Part shown: in pieces, positions 24,035 to 34,707 of the stretch
How positions within the stretch are numbered: the first letter of the stretch is position 1
How the letters are laid out: the number at the start of each line of letters is the position of its first letter
Source: Allobosea sp. BH3
Lineage (GTDB): Bacteria; Pseudomonadota; Alphaproteobacteria; Rhizobiales; Beijerinckiaceae
NCBI RefSeq assembly: GCF_025499465.1
Contig: NZ_JAIMCA010000004.1
Coordinates: 186,001 to 250,000 of the forward strand
Reading direction: 5' to 3'
Length of the DNA stretch: 64,000 nucleotides
The notes under the pieces: generated by a model
Told to the model about the DNA's origin: nothing
Seen by the model: only the letters and a program-made list of their open reading frames with translations
Databases searched by the model: none
Made by a program: the position numbers and the translations under genes

Positions 24035-24961
24035 CTACCGCCCCTTCGGTCCCTCAACCGCCGGCAACGACTTCAGATATTCCGCCATAGCCGCCCGGTC
24101 GGCGTCGGGGAGCTGCGCCATGTTGCGCACCACCTCCGCCATCGTGCCGCCGACGCTGTCGAAGCTCGGGGTGAAGCCGGTCTTGAGCAGCTCGGCGATC
24201 TCCTCGACCGACCATTTGGCGAGCCCGTTCTCGGACTGGGTGATGTTCGGCACCATGCCCTTGCCCTCCGGGTCCGGCCCGCCGGCGAAGCGCGTCGCGG
24301 GCACGATGGCGCCGAGCGCATTGCGGGCGGAGTGGCATTCGGCGCAGTGGCCGGGGCCGTTGACCAGATAGGCGCCGCGGTTCCAGCTCTCGCTCTTGGC
24401 GGGGTCGGGCCGGAAGGAGGCGCCCTCGAAGAACAGCAGCTTCCAGCCGCCGACGAGCCGGCGGATGTTGAAGGGGAAGCGCAGGTCATGCGCGGCCGCC
24501 CTGCCCTCCACCGGCGGCAGGGTGCGGATATAGGCGAACAAATCCGCCAGCGCCTTGGGCGGGATCAGCCTGTAGGAGGTGTAAGGGAAGGCGGGATAGT
24601 AATGCTGTCCCCGTGGCGAGACGCCCGCCGCCATCGCGTCGACGAAATCCTGCACGCCCCAGTTGCCGATGCCGTCTCGCGTATGCGGCGAGATGTTGGG
24701 CGCATGGAAGGTGCCGAAGGGCGAGGCGAGCGCGCGCCCGCCGCCGAGCCGCGTCCTCTCCTCCTGCCCCGGCGTGGCGTGACAGGAGGCGCAGCCGCCC
24801 GCTGCGAAGAGCAGCTTGCCGTTCTCGATATCCGCCGCCGGCAGCGCGCCGATCTCCGGCGAAGGCGAGACGACGCGCGGGTCGGTCAGGACATAGAAGC
24901 CCGCAAACGCCAGCGCCGCCAGCAGGACGAGCGTGACGAGCAGGCGGCGCAGCAGCAGCAT
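24035..24961 (-). CDS. Membrane-anchored di-haem cytochrome c
   Basis: A 308-residue protein with an N-terminal membrane anchor (LLLRRLLVTLVLLAALAFAG) and two class I cytochrome c domains, haem motifs CASCH and CAECH, each with a later Met ligand region (PNIS, PNIT). The ATG at 24961 has GGAGA 5 bases upstream; the frame is open for 36 codons before it. Such di-haem subunits take electrons from periplasmic or membrane dehydrogenases. Here it is the last of three minus-strand genes after a molybdopterin dehydrogenase subunit and a second cytochrome. Confidence 0.85.
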   Translation of the reverse strand: MLLLRRLLVTLVLLAALAFAGFYVLTDPRVVSPSPEIGALPAADIENGKLLFAAGGCASCHATPGQEERTRLGGGRALASPFGTFHAPNISPHTRDGIGNWGVQDFVDAMAAGVSPRGQHYYPAFPYTSYRLIPPKALADLFAYIRTLPPVEGRAAAHDLRFPFNIRRLVGGWKLLFFEGASFRPDPAKSESWNRGAYLVNGPGHCAECHSARNALGAIVPATRFAGGPDPEGKGMVPNITQSENGLAKWSVEEIAELLKTGFTPSFDSVGGTMAEVVRNMAQLPDADRAAMAEYLKSLPAVEGPKGR

Positions 24962-25080
24962 CGGCTTCTCCGGAAGGCGCAGTCGGTAGATTGGACGCGA
25001 TGACGGTCGCCCTGCAACCCTGGAATCAGAAGCGTTCCAGTGCCGCCGGTTCCGGGCGGCCATCGTCATGCACGGATAGC

Positions 25081-25296
25081 GCGGGGAACCCTCTCCCGGA
25101 GGGCTAGGGCAGGATGAGGGGTAGGCCGTTGGACGCTGCGGCGGTGACCTGCCCCCGCGGTCAGGGCGGCGCTCCGCTGGTCCCGGGGCCTAAACCTCGC
25201 CCCTGCCCCTCTCACCGATCTCGGGCCTGCCCGAGATCGGCACTCGACGTGTCGAAGTCGGCAACAGCCGACTTCTATGCAGGAGAGGGGTTCCGC
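25081..25296. repeat. Long imperfect intergenic inverted repeat
   Basis: It fills most of the 352-base gap between the two cytochrome genes. Outer arms GCGGGGAACCCTCTCC (25081-25096) and GGAGAGGGGTTCCGC (25282-25296) enclose smaller hairpins CCGATCTCGGG/CCCGAGATCGG (25215-25240) and GAAGTCGGC/GCCGACTTC (25254-25275). No gene is seen. It could reduce read-through from the upstream cytochrome gene. Confidence 0.65.
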
Positions 25297-25313
25297 GGAG
25301 CGTTTCCCGCGCT

Positions 25314-25745
25314 CTACTTCTTGACGCGATAGGCCTCGTGGCAAGCGCCGCAGTTCTTCGTCGCCGCCCCGAAGGCGGTGCGGAAGCCGGCGAGGTCCGT
25401 CACACCTGCGCCAGCGGTGGCATCGGCTTCGAACTTGGCCAGAGCCGCCTTGAACCCGCCCTGGTCCTCCCAGATCTTCGGCGCAGCGGTGGTTTCGCCG
25501 CCCGTCTTCGAGTCGTCGGGGAACAGCGCCGGCAGCTTCTTCGCCGCATCGGCGTAGGCCTTGAAGACGGCCTGCGCCTTGGCTGCTTCGAAGGGAGCTT
25601 CGCCCTTGGCAATGGCCGCGCCTTCGCGCGTCGCCGCGCCCACGGCCTTCATCGCCTGCTGGCGCTCTGCGATCGGATTGGCCTGCGCCGACACGGCGCA
25701 GAAGCCGACCGCAAGGCCGGCGAGGACGACAACGCTTCGGATCAT
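25314..25745 (-). CDS. Cytochrome c-prime family protein
   Basis: A 143-residue secreted cytochrome. A signal peptide (about 1-23, ending SAQA) is followed by a four-helix bundle and the C-terminal haem motif CGACH with EAYRVKK, as in cytochrome c' and c556. The ATG at 25745 has AAGGGAG 7 bases upstream. These proteins bind gases or pass electrons. Placed between a dehydrogenase subunit and a di-haem cytochrome, an electron-transfer role is plausible. Confidence 0.88.
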   Translation of the reverse strand: MIRSVVVLAGLAVGFCAVSAQANPIAERQQAMKAVGAATREGAAIAKGEAPFEAAKAQAVFKAYADAAKKLPALFPDDSKTGGETTAAPKIWEDQGGFKAALAKFEADATAGAGVTDLAGFRTAFGAATKNCGACHEAYRVKK

Positions 25746-25876
25746 TCGCTTTCTCCCTTGAAGCAAGGCGGCACGACTAGTGCCGTTTAGAACTTCTCCA
25801 GATCAGCGAATGATTGCAAACAATCCAACTAGCGATTGCGTGATCGGGCTTGCGGGAGCGCAAGACCGATCTTGCA

Positions 25877-28186
25877 TCAAAGCCCGTAGCCCGCTTCCTT
25901 CAGCGCGTTGAAGACCTTCACCGGCGTCGCCGGCATGTCGATCTTCTTGATCCCGGCCGCCCGGTCGAGCGCATCGATCATTGCGTTCATCACGGCCGGG
26001 CAGGCGCCGATCGCGCCCGCCTCGCCCGCGCCCTTCACGCCGATGGCGTTGGTGACGCAGCGGACATTGCGCGTCTCGAAATGGAAGTTCGGGATATCGA
26101 TCGCGCGCGGCAGCGCATAATCCATGAAGGTCGCGGTCAGCATCTGCCCATCCGGATCGAAACGGATTTCCTCCATCAGCGCCTGGCCGATGCCCTGCGC
26201 CGAGCCGCCATGGACCTGGCCCTGCAGCATCAGCGGGTTCAGCGTCACGCCGAAATCGTCGACGACGACATAGTTGAGTATCTCGGTGCCGCCGGTGCCT
26301 GGGTCGATCTCCAGTTCGCAGACATGGGTGCCGTTCGGATAGGTCGCCTCCGGCGGCGTCCAGCTCTGGTGCACCTTGAGCAGGGTCGGCGTCGCGCCCG
26401 GCAGCGCGGCGATGGCCGCGAGATCCAGCGCCTTGTCCGTGCCGACGATGCGCACCGCGCCGCCCACGATCTCGAGGTCGCCGACGCCCGCCTCAAGTTT
26501 CTCGGAAGCGAGCTGCTTGAGGTTGTCGCTCAGGATCTCGGTCGCCTTGTTCAGCGCCGCACCACCGACGGGAATCGAGCGCGAACCGCCGGTGCCGGAG
26601 CCGGTTTCGACGAGATCGGTATCGCCCTGCACGACGCGGATGCGGTCCATCGAGATGTCGAGATGCTGCGAGACGAGCTGTGAATAGGCCGTTTCATGCC
26701 CCTGCCCGTTCGACTGGGTGCCGATCAGCACCGTGACGGTGCCGTCCTTCTCCAGGATCACGGTGGAACTCTCGGGCCCCCCGCCGCCGCAGGCCTCGAT
26801 ATAGCTCGCCATGCCGATGCCACGGATCTTGCCGGCTTTGGTCGAGGCCTTCTGGCGGGTCTTGAAACCCTTCCAGTCCGCGACGTCCATGGCGCGGCGC
26901 ATATGGCCCTCGAACTCGCCGGAATCGTAGACCGGCCCAGTCTGCGTCTTGTGCGGCATCTCGGTCGGCTTGACGAAATTAAGCGCGCGCACCGCATCCG
27001 GCGACTTGCCAGTTTCGCGGGCGATGGCATCGACGAGCCGCTCGATCAGATAGGCGGCCTCGGGCCGGCCCGCGCCGCGATAGGCGTCGACCGGGGTGGT
27101 GTTGGTCAGGATGCCGCGGAAGCGCACATGCACGGCCGGGATGTTGTAGCAGCCCGGCGTCATCGTCGTGCCGACCCAGGGGATGAAGGGCCCGTACTGC
27201 GAGAGATAGGCGCCCATCTCGGCAGCGAGATCGACCTTGAGGCCGATGAACTTGCCCTTGGCGTCGAGCGCCATCGTCGCGGTGGCGAGATTGGCGCGGC
27301 CATGGGTGTCGGCGAGGAAATGCTCGGTGCGATCGGCCACCCACCGCACCGGGCGCTTCAGCTTCTCGGCCGCGATCATCGCCAGGGGATATTCGCGGTA
27401 GAGGAAGATCTTGGTGCCGAAGCCGCCGCCGACATCCGGCGTCACCACGCGAATGCGCTTGGGATCGACCTTGAGCACATAGTTCGCGATCAGGTCGCGC
27501 ATGCCATGGCTGCCCTGGCTGCCCAGCGTCAGCGTCCAGCGCTTATCCGCCTTGTCGTATTCGGCGATGCAGGCGCGGGTCTCCATGTAGTTGGAGGCCA
27601 GCCGATTGTTGACGATGGTCAGCGAGACCGTGCGCGCCGCCTTGGCGAAGGCCTTCTCCGTCTTCTCGCGGTTGCCCTGCTCGGCCTCGAAGGCGACGTT
27701 GCCCGCCCGGTCCGGCCAGACCAGCGGAGCGTCCTTTTCAAGCGCGTCCTCGATGCCGTTGACGGCGGGCAGCGGGTCCCAGTCGATCGCGATAGCCTCG
27801 GCTGCGTCGCGCGCCTGGGCCAGCGTCTCCGCCACGATGAAGGCGACCGCCTCGCCGACATGGCGGACGGTGTCGGGCGGCAGCACCGGCACGGGGAGCG
27901 ACTTCGACATGTCGCCCGAGACGGTCTTGATGTGCCCCTTGCAAGGCAGGTCGCCGTAATGGGCGACATCCTTGCCGGTCAGGACCATCTTAACGCCCTT
28001 CATCCCGCGCGCCACGTCCGTGTCGGCCACAGTGAAGCGGGCATGGGCATGGGGCGAGCGCAGCACGAAGGCATGCAGCGCGCTCTCGGTGGCGATGTCG
28101 TCGGTGTAGCGGCCGGTGCCGGTCGTCAGACGCTGATCCTCGACCCGCCGCACAGGCTGGCCGAAACCGAATTTCATGGGACGCAT
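25877..28186 (-). CDS. Xanthine dehydrogenase-family molybdopterin-binding subunit
   Basis: A 769-residue large subunit of the xanthine oxidase/CO dehydrogenase family. It has the N-terminal a/b hammerhead domain (GQPVRRVEDQRLTTGTGRYT), the active-site loop AYRGAGRPEA (form II type, not the AYXCSFR of true CO dehydrogenase), a GQGHET pterin motif and the catalytic Glu in VKGAGEAGAIG (about residue 723). The iron-sulfur and FAD subunits that normally accompany it are not adjacent; two cytochrome c genes follow instead on the same strand. The substrate is not determined. Confidence 0.9.
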   Translation of the reverse strand: MRPMKFGFGQPVRRVEDQRLTTGTGRYTDDIATESALHAFVLRSPHAHARFTVADTDVARGMKGVKMVLTGKDVAHYGDLPCKGHIKTVSGDMSKSLPVPVLPPDTVRHVGEAVAFIVAETLAQARDAAEAIAIDWDPLPAVNGIEDALEKDAPLVWPDRAGNVAFEAEQGNREKTEKAFAKAARTVSLTIVNNRLASNYMETRACIAEYDKADKRWTLTLGSQGSHGMRDLIANYVLKVDPKRIRVVTPDVGGGFGTKIFLYREYPLAMIAAEKLKRPVRWVADRTEHFLADTHGRANLATATMALDAKGKFIGLKVDLAAEMGAYLSQYGPFIPWVGTTMTPGCYNIPAVHVRFRGILTNTTPVDAYRGAGRPEAAYLIERLVDAIARETGKSPDAVRALNFVKPTEMPHKTQTGPVYDSGEFEGHMRRAMDVADWKGFKTRQKASTKAGKIRGIGMASYIEACGGGGPESSTVILEKDGTVTVLIGTQSNGQGHETAYSQLVSQHLDISMDRIRVVQGDTDLVETGSGTGGSRSIPVGGAALNKATEILSDNLKQLASEKLEAGVGDLEIVGGAVRIVGTDKALDLAAIAALPGATPTLLKVHQSWTPPEATYPNGTHVCELEIDPGTGGTEILNYVVVDDFGVTLNPLMLQGQVHGGSAQGIGQALMEEIRFDPDGQMLTATFMDYALPRAIDIPNFHFETRNVRCVTNAIGVKGAGEAGAIGACPAVMNAMIDALDRAAGIKKIDMPATPVKVFNALKEAGYGL

Positions 28187-28288
28187 GAGGCATATCCTCA
28201 GTTAGTTCGAATGAAAGACTGGAACAGAAAACGCGCGACGTCATCCCCCGGCGCATGCCGCCGAGGGGCGCACGCAGCGCATTGGCCT

Positions 28289-29248
28289 TTATCGCGACAT
28301 GCGGATCGCCGAATCCGACAGCGAAACCATCGTATTGTAGTTGTTGACGATCCAGTTGGCGTCGCTCGCCGCGCCGCGCCGGACGTCGCCCTTGCTCTTG
28401 GCCAGCTTGTCGCTGAAATCGCGCAGCTTGCCGAGCCAGGAGCCCGCCTGGCTGTCGATCATGGGCACGCCCTTCGGCTCCTTGTCCTTGAAGGCGTCCA
28501 TCTCGCGGACGGCGCCGGCATAATCGGCGATGGCGGCGTTGAAGGCCTTGAGGTCGACGATCGGCTGCTCGTTGCTCGGCATCAAATCCATGACGGCGCG
28601 CGCATTGATCATGATGTTGCGCACCTGCCAGCGGGCCGACCTGCCCTCGCGCTGCTCGACGGAAGCCAGCTCGCGCTGGTCGAGGCCGCGCTTGTAGACG
28701 CGCATCAGCGCATCGATCTTGGCGCGCTCGTCGAGGAAGCTCTTGGCAGCGGGCACCATCGCCGCATGCAGCTTCTGCCCCTCGGCGAGATTGTCGTCGC
28801 GATAGTCCTTGCGGTCGTAATAACGCTCGGCGCGGGTGATCAGCGGCGCGAGTTCCTGATAGGCCTTGATGTAGCGGCCCATCGTCTCGTCGATCGCCGG
28901 CAGCCTCGGCTCGCGCGCCATCGCCTCCTCGGCCTTCTTGATCTCGCTGTTGACGTCATAGAGGCTGTAGAGCCCGTAACCGATGTAGCGCTCCTTGCCG
29001 GTCGGGCCCTTCTTCATGTCGACCCAGCTGCCATAGCGCTCCCAGGACTGGATGGCCCGCAGCGTGCGGTTCATCAGCGCCGTATAGGCGTTCGACTTGG
29101 CGATCGCGGCCTGGAGGTCGTCATCCTGCACCCGGCCCGCGGTCGCGGCCGGAGCCGTCGCCGCGCCCTGTGCCCAGGCAGCGCCCGGCACGGCGATGAT
29201 CAGAGTGGTGGCGCAGGCCGCACGGCGGAGAAAGGCTCGGAGGGTCAT
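28289..29248 (-). CDS. DUF3829 (YiiG-like) secreted protein
   Basis: A 319-residue exported protein with a signal peptide (RRAACATTLIIAVPGAAWAQ) and an almost wholly helical body resembling the DUF3829/YiiG family: an N-terminal block around IAKSNAYTALMNRTLRAIQ and later repeated helices. The ATG at 29248 has AAGGA 9 bases upstream. No lipobox Cys is visible, so it is probably periplasmic. Function unknown. Confidence 0.7.
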   Translation of the reverse strand: MTLRAFLRRAACATTLIIAVPGAAWAQGAATAPAATAGRVQDDDLQAAIAKSNAYTALMNRTLRAIQSWERYGSWVDMKKGPTGKERYIGYGLYSLYDVNSEIKKAEEAMAREPRLPAIDETMGRYIKAYQELAPLITRAERYYDRKDYRDDNLAEGQKLHAAMVPAAKSFLDERAKIDALMRVYKRGLDQRELASVEQREGRSARWQVRNIMINARAVMDLMPSNEQPIVDLKAFNAAIADYAGAVREMDAFKDKEPKGVPMIDSQAGSWLGKLRDFSDKLAKSKGDVRRGAASDANWIVNNYNTMVSLSDSAIRMSR

Positions 29249-29304
29249 CGATCTTTTCCTTCGTCTATCGCGTGCGCCGCGCACGAGACGCAAGGCACGC
29301 GCCG

Positions 29305-29622
29305 TCAGTCCTGCGCGACCGGCTCGCCATGCATCAGCCAGTCCTTGAAGCCGCCGGCATAGTGGCTGTCGATGTCGAGCCCGGCCGACTGCGCGAATTC
29401 GAGCGCGCGGCGGGAGCGGACGCCGGCGGCGCAGGAGAGCACGAGGCGCTTGCCCGGCTCGTTCGGCAGATCCGCCGGGTCGAATTGCGAAAGCGGTCGC
29501 GAGATCGAACCGGGGATATGTCCGGCGGCGAATTCATGCGGCTCGCGCACATCGACGATCAGGATCGAGCCGTCGCTCAGCCCGGCCTTGACCGCGTCGA
29601 TGTCGAGGTCGTTGACGATCAT
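29305..29622 (-). CDS. Single-domain rhodanese-like protein
   Basis: A 105-residue rhodanese domain. The family features IVDVREPHEFAAGHIPGS (about 21-38) and the active-site loop LSCAAGVRS with the catalytic Cys are present, followed by YAGGFKDW. It would carry sulfur as a persulfide; partner unknown. The ATG at 29622 has GAAGG at a good distance; an earlier start in the frame lacks homology. Confidence 0.87.
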   Translation of the reverse strand: MIVNDLDIDAVKAGLSDGSILIVDVREPHEFAAGHIPGSISRPLSQFDPADLPNEPGKRLVLSCAAGVRSRRALEFAQSAGLDIDSHYAGGFKDWLMHGEPVAQD

Positions 29623-29689
29623 GGGTACCTTCAAAAACGAAAAAGCAGCCGCGAGCATGAGCTCGCGGCCGCGCTAAGGCAAAACACTG

Positions 29690-30136
29690 TCAGGCCGCGA
29701 GCGGCGGAATGCGCAGCACCCAGCCGGGCAGGATCAGGTCGGGGTTCTTGACCGGCGGCGTGTTGGCCTTGACGATCTCGGTGTATTTCGCGCCCTGGCC
29801 CTTGCCGTAGTGCGTCTCGGCGATCTTCCAGAGCGTGTCGCCCTTCTTCACCGTGTAGAACACTGCCGCCGGCGTCTCCTTGGTCACCGCGAGTTCGGAC
29901 TCGACCTGTGCGACGCCGGTGGTGTTGCCCAGCGCGAGGATGATTTTCTCGGCTTCCTCGGTCGAGACGGCCTTGCCCGAGACCTTCACCTTGTCGCCAT
30001 CGATCTGGACATTGATGTCGGAAGGCAGACCGTGCCCCGCCAACTCCTTCTTCAAATCGTCGGCGGACGCGGCCTTGGCCTCGCTGGATCCGAAGATCTT
30101 CGCGCCGGCTTCCTTGATGAAACTGAACAAACCCAT
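29690..30136 (-). CDS. BON-LysM domain protein (YgaU/Kbp-like)
   Basis: A 148-residue protein. A short N-terminal helix (MGLFSFIKEAGAKIFG) is followed by a BON domain (about 27-85) and a C-terminal LysM domain (YTVKKGDTLWKIAETHYG...NPDLILPGWVLRIP, about 94-146). This is the layout of E. coli Kbp (YgaU), a cytoplasmic potassium-binding protein. GGGAGGA lies 8 bases before the ATG; the frame is open further upstream without homology. Confidence 0.88.
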   Translation of the reverse strand: MGLFSFIKEAGAKIFGSSEAKAASADDLKKELAGHGLPSDINVQIDGDKVKVSGKAVSTEEAEKIILALGNTTGVAQVESELAVTKETPAAVFYTVKKGDTLWKIAETHYGKGQGAKYTEIVKANTPPVKNPDLILPGWVLRIPPLAA

Positions 30137-30335
30137 TGAGATGTCCTCCCTGTGTCGCGACGCTATCAAGCATCGTCGTCTAGTCATGCGCAAGCGGACG
30201 ACGGCCAAGGGTTGTGTTGCCCCGCATCGCGACTTCTTGATGACGCACCCTCTTCGTGACGCGTGCCTTGCGCAGGCCCCTTCCCTCTGCGCCCCTCGGC
30301 TGGCAAGAACGCTTGCGTTGAAAACGGAGCTTCCC

Positions 30336-30764
30336 ATGCTGACCCTTGCCCAGGCCGAAACCATCCTCGCCGGCGTGCTCGCCCACGCCAAGGAAAACGG
30401 CTTCAAGCCTCTCGCCATCGCGATCGTCGATGCGCGCGGCGCGCTCAAGCTCTTCACCGCCCAGGATGGCACGCCCCTGAAGCGCGGCGATATCGCGACC
30501 GGCAAGGCAGATGGCTGCATCGCCCTCGGGCTCGGCGGCCGGGCTCTGCAGAAATTCGCGATCGAGCGGCCCTATTTCATCCAGGGCGCGACGCATGCCA
30601 CCGGCGGCTCGCTGGTCCCGGTCGTCGGCGGCGTCCTGATCCGCTCGCCCGAAGGCGAGGTCCTCGGTTCCATCGGCATCTCGGGCGACACCTCCGACAA
30701 CGACGAGATCGCAGCGCTCGCCGGCATCGCCAAGGCGGGCCTCGTCGGCGAAACGGGCGCCTGA
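30336..30764 (+). CDS. GlcG/HbpS family haem-binding-like protein
   Basis: A 142-residue protein of the GlcG/HbpS fold: LTLAQAETILAGVLAHAKE at the start, AIVDARGALKLF, then GGVLIRSPEGEVLGSIGISG near the end. HbpS binds haem or cobalamin-like ligands; GlcG is of unknown role. GGAG precedes the ATG. It lies 20 bases before the ferredoxin reductase gene on the same strand, so the two are probably co-transcribed. Confidence 0.85.
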   Translation: MLTLAQAETILAGVLAHAKENGFKPLAIAIVDARGALKLFTAQDGTPLKRGDIATGKADGCIALGLGGRALQKFAIERPYFIQGATHATGGSLVPVVGGVLIRSPEGEVLGSIGISGDTSDNDEIAALAGIAKAGLVGETGA

Positions 30765-30769
30765 CTTAA

Positions 30770-31846
<1,077 letters not shown>

Positions 31847-31860
31847 CGGCGAAAATCGGC

Positions 31861-31958
31861 CGTCATGCTCGGGCTTGCCCCGAGCATCTCAGGACGAAAA
31901 GACACCTAATCCCGCGAGAGTGTCTCGGGTCTGCGCTTCGCTTCGCCCGAGAATGACG
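31861..31958. repeat. GTCAT...ATGAC palindromic repeat, family A copy 2
   Basis: 98 bp, nearly the same ends as the copy at 20096: CGTCATGCTCGGGCTTGCCC at the left and CGCCCGAGAATGACG at the right. It lies between the convergent ferredoxin reductase and YfhO-like genes, filling the gap of about 120 bases. Confidence 0.78.
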
Positions 31959-31968
31959 CCCCGGACCC

Positions 31969-34491
31969 TCAGTGCGCCGAGGCGTCGCCGGGCAGTTGCG
32001 CCGATGCGGTGCCGCTGCGCGCCGGCTGGCCCGCCCCCGCGCCCAGACCAAGCGAATTGCGCACGCTCTCCGACGGCCCCGCGAGTCGCGGCCCATCGGA
32101 CGGCGCCGCGACGATCTGCGGAGCCTCGCGGTCCGACCTGGGCGGCTGCGGCAGCGCATCCTCAGGCTCCTGCGGATCGATGCGCGCCCTCAGTTCGGCG
32201 ATGGCGCCGTCGAGCGGATGGAAGCTGAAGCGCACCTTGTGGGTGCCGGCCGGCACCTGCACGGCGCGGAAAATGACGTTCGCCTTCAGCATCTCGGCCT
32301 CGACGCCATCCACCTCGACGCGCCACCAGGGATGCCAGATGTCGTTGAGCACGACGAAGCCGGCAGCCGGCGTCGTCACCTCGATCTCGACGCGCGAATT
32401 GCGGTAGTCGGTCAGCCGGACGCTGGCCTCGACCGCAACCGGCCCTTCCGGCGTCGCCACAGGCGGCTCGACATCGAGCAGCACGGCCTGCCGCGGATCG
32501 GTCTCTGGCCAGTGGCCGGACAGCCGCATGCTCTCGAAATCGGCGAGCTGCCAGCCGCCGACGAACTGCACGCGCAGCAGCGCCCGCGGGTTCTCGTAGA
32601 CATAGCCCTGCTTCGTCCGCGCGATCAGCTTGAGATCGCCATCGCGCAGGTTCTGGTCGACCTGCTCGATCGGAACCGGCGAGGCGATGTAGCGCAGCCC
32701 CAGCAGGTCGGCGAGGCGACTGCGATAGGACGGGAAGAGCGGCGTGAACTTGCGATCCTGAGGCGCGGCAACCCCGTCGCCGGTGCCGACCGCCTCCGAG
32801 AACTCCTCCAGCCGCAGCGGATTATAGCCGAGCGTGTGGTCGAAGCCGTGGATCATGCCGGCGTTTGGCCATTCGAAGCCCATGCCGAGAAGCTCGACCC
32901 GGTCGCGGCGCGTCGAGCCCGGAGTAGCCGACGTCAGCTGCTTCAGCAGCGCGATGGTGTCGTTCTTCGTGTCCGTCTGCAGCACGTCGTACATCTGCGG
33001 CGGCAACGCGGTGGAATCGTTGGGGCCGTTGTTGACGCCGAGATCGGCCGCCACGACGGCGGTGACGAGCACGAGGGCTGCGGCTGAGCCGGCCGCGCCG
33101 CGCCAGCGCCGCATCAGCAGCACCCCGCCTGCCGCGATCACGAACCAACCGACGGCAAAGGCGACCGGCTTCAGAGCATCGCGAAGATGCCCGTCGTCAT
33201 AAGCGACCACGAACCCGGTGAGGACGCTGGCGAGCACGAGCCCTGCGCCGATGGCGAGGTCGCGCTTGAATGACGTGCCTTCCGGCGCGGTCAGCACGCG
33301 ATGCAGCACATAGCCCGAGAGCAGAGCGGCCAGCGCACCGACCAGGAAGGTCGCGTCGGCCGGCCGGCGGAACTGCTTCACACCCGGCAGATAATCGTAG
33401 ACCAGATGAAACAGCGGCGTGTAGCGGCCAAGCGCATAGAGCACCATGAAGACGAAGCACAGCGTAAGCGGGCGGACGGCCTTGTCCCAGAGCCAGCCGC
33501 GCGTCAGTCCCGGCGCCAGCATCAGCAACAGCGGCAGCGCGCCGACATAGACCTGCGCCATGTTCTCGGAGAGCGCGAGCTCCATCGCCCGCTGAGGCGT
33601 ATTGTAGGGCCCCCAGAAATCGATGACCGGGTCCTTGGCCCCGAACAGGTCACCGATGAAGGCGGTCAGCAACGAGACCGGATGCAGCGAGCCACGCCCG
33701 GCCTCGACAAGGCCGATCTCCGGCCGCGTCGTCGCCTCCGCAAAAAGGAAGGTCCAGATCAGCGGCATGGCGATCACGGCAATGCCCACGAAGCAAGCGG
33801 CACCGATCGGCAGCAGGCTTGCCCGGACGGCCGGCCAGCCACCTTCGATCCAATGCGCCACGACCACCGCGACGAGCACATAGCCGCCGAGCAGCGCGAC
33901 CTGGTCGGGCTCCAGCACCATCAGCCCACCGGCCAGACCGGCGAGCACGCCCGCAAGGATCGAATTCCGCTGCAGCATTCGCGCCGTCAGCCAGAAGGCG
34001 ATGGCGAAGAAGGCGAGGCTCGCGATCTGTCCGACATGCTGCACGCGCCAGGCGGCCGAGGCGCCGAAGGCGAAGACCAGCGCGGCCATCAGCCCACCGG
34101 CCGGATGCCAGCCCCGGTCGCGGAAGAACATCAGGAAGCAGAGCCCGCCGACGAGCAGATGCGCCAGCACATAGGCATCGACCGCGCGGAAGCTCGGTGC
34201 GGAGTTGAACAGCGCGAGCAGGATGGCGGGCGAGAAGATCAGGGATTGCGGATCGGCGATCTGCGGCGAACCACCGAAGATGTTGTGGTTCCAGAACGGC
34301 GACTGGCCGGTGTGCAGGGCATTGGCGAGGAACTGCACCTGCGCCTGGAAATGCGCCTTCGCGTCGAATGGAATCGTCACCGACCCCGAGAGCCAGGGCC
34401 AGCACAGGACGGCCCATGCCACGACAAAGCCGATAGCGGCCAGCAGGTAGCTGGCGCTCCTTGCATCCACGCGCTTCAAACGGACCCCCAC
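31969..34491 (-). CDS. YfhO-like polytopic membrane protein (GT-C type)
   Basis: An 840-residue protein with about 12 membrane helices over residues 15-480, then a large soluble domain (about 500-770). A first-loop acidic/Phe motif (IPFDAKAHFQAQ) and the soluble-domain motif VVLNDIWHPWWRVEVDG are typical of the YfhO family, which includes enzymes or enhancers of lipoteichoic acid or polysaccharide glycosylation. The last 70 residues are Pro/Ser/Ala-rich. The start is GTG with GAGGG upstream. The 331 bases before the next gene hold a repeat (34708-34807) and no gene. Confidence 0.8.
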   Translation of the reverse strand: MGVRLKRVDARSASYLLAAIGFVVAWAVLCWPWLSGSVTIPFDAKAHFQAQVQFLANALHTGQSPFWNHNIFGGSPQIADPQSLIFSPAILLALFNSAPSFRAVDAYVLAHLLVGGLCFLMFFRDRGWHPAGGLMAALVFAFGASAAWRVQHVGQIASLAFFAIAFWLTARMLQRNSILAGVLAGLAGGLMVLEPDQVALLGGYVLVAVVVAHWIEGGWPAVRASLLPIGAACFVGIAVIAMPLIWTFLFAEATTRPEIGLVEAGRGSLHPVSLLTAFIGDLFGAKDPVIDFWGPYNTPQRAMELALSENMAQVYVGALPLLLMLAPGLTRGWLWDKAVRPLTLCFVFMVLYALGRYTPLFHLVYDYLPGVKQFRRPADATFLVGALAALLSGYVLHRVLTAPEGTSFKRDLAIGAGLVLASVLTGFVVAYDDGHLRDALKPVAFAVGWFVIAAGGVLLMRRWRGAAGSAAALVLVTAVVAADLGVNNGPNDSTALPPQMYDVLQTDTKNDTIALLKQLTSATPGSTRRDRVELLGMGFEWPNAGMIHGFDHTLGYNPLRLEEFSEAVGTGDGVAAPQDRKFTPLFPSYRSRLADLLGLRYIASPVPIEQVDQNLRDGDLKLIARTKQGYVYENPRALLRVQFVGGWQLADFESMRLSGHWPETDPRQAVLLDVEPPVATPEGPVAVEASVRLTDYRNSRVEIEVTTPAAGFVVLNDIWHPWWRVEVDGVEAEMLKANVIFRAVQVPAGTHKVRFSFHPLDGAIAELRARIDPQEPEDALPQPPRSDREAPQIVAAPSDGPRLAGPSESVRNSLGLGAGAGQPARSGTASAQLPGDASAH

Positions 34492-34707
34492 GGTCCCTCG
34501 GCCCGGACGCTCCCTTCGTGGGATCTGTCTCCGAGCCTGTCAGTGGTCGGACAATGGCGGCGCCGACCTGAACCGAATCTGAACACGATCACGCAGACGT
34601 GAGGTCGACGTGATCGGACCGGGGACAAGCTGAAGAAAGGGAAAAGACGGCACTCCGGCTTTCGAGGAATGCAGGCCGTCATTCTCGGGCGGAGCGTCGA
34701 CGACTGC

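Noticed and set aside
26696..29362. 888-codon plus-strand frame opposite the molybdopterin subunit and DUF3829 genes
   Set aside because: Arg/Gly/His-rich low-complexity translation with no motifs; the minus-strand genes have full motif sets.
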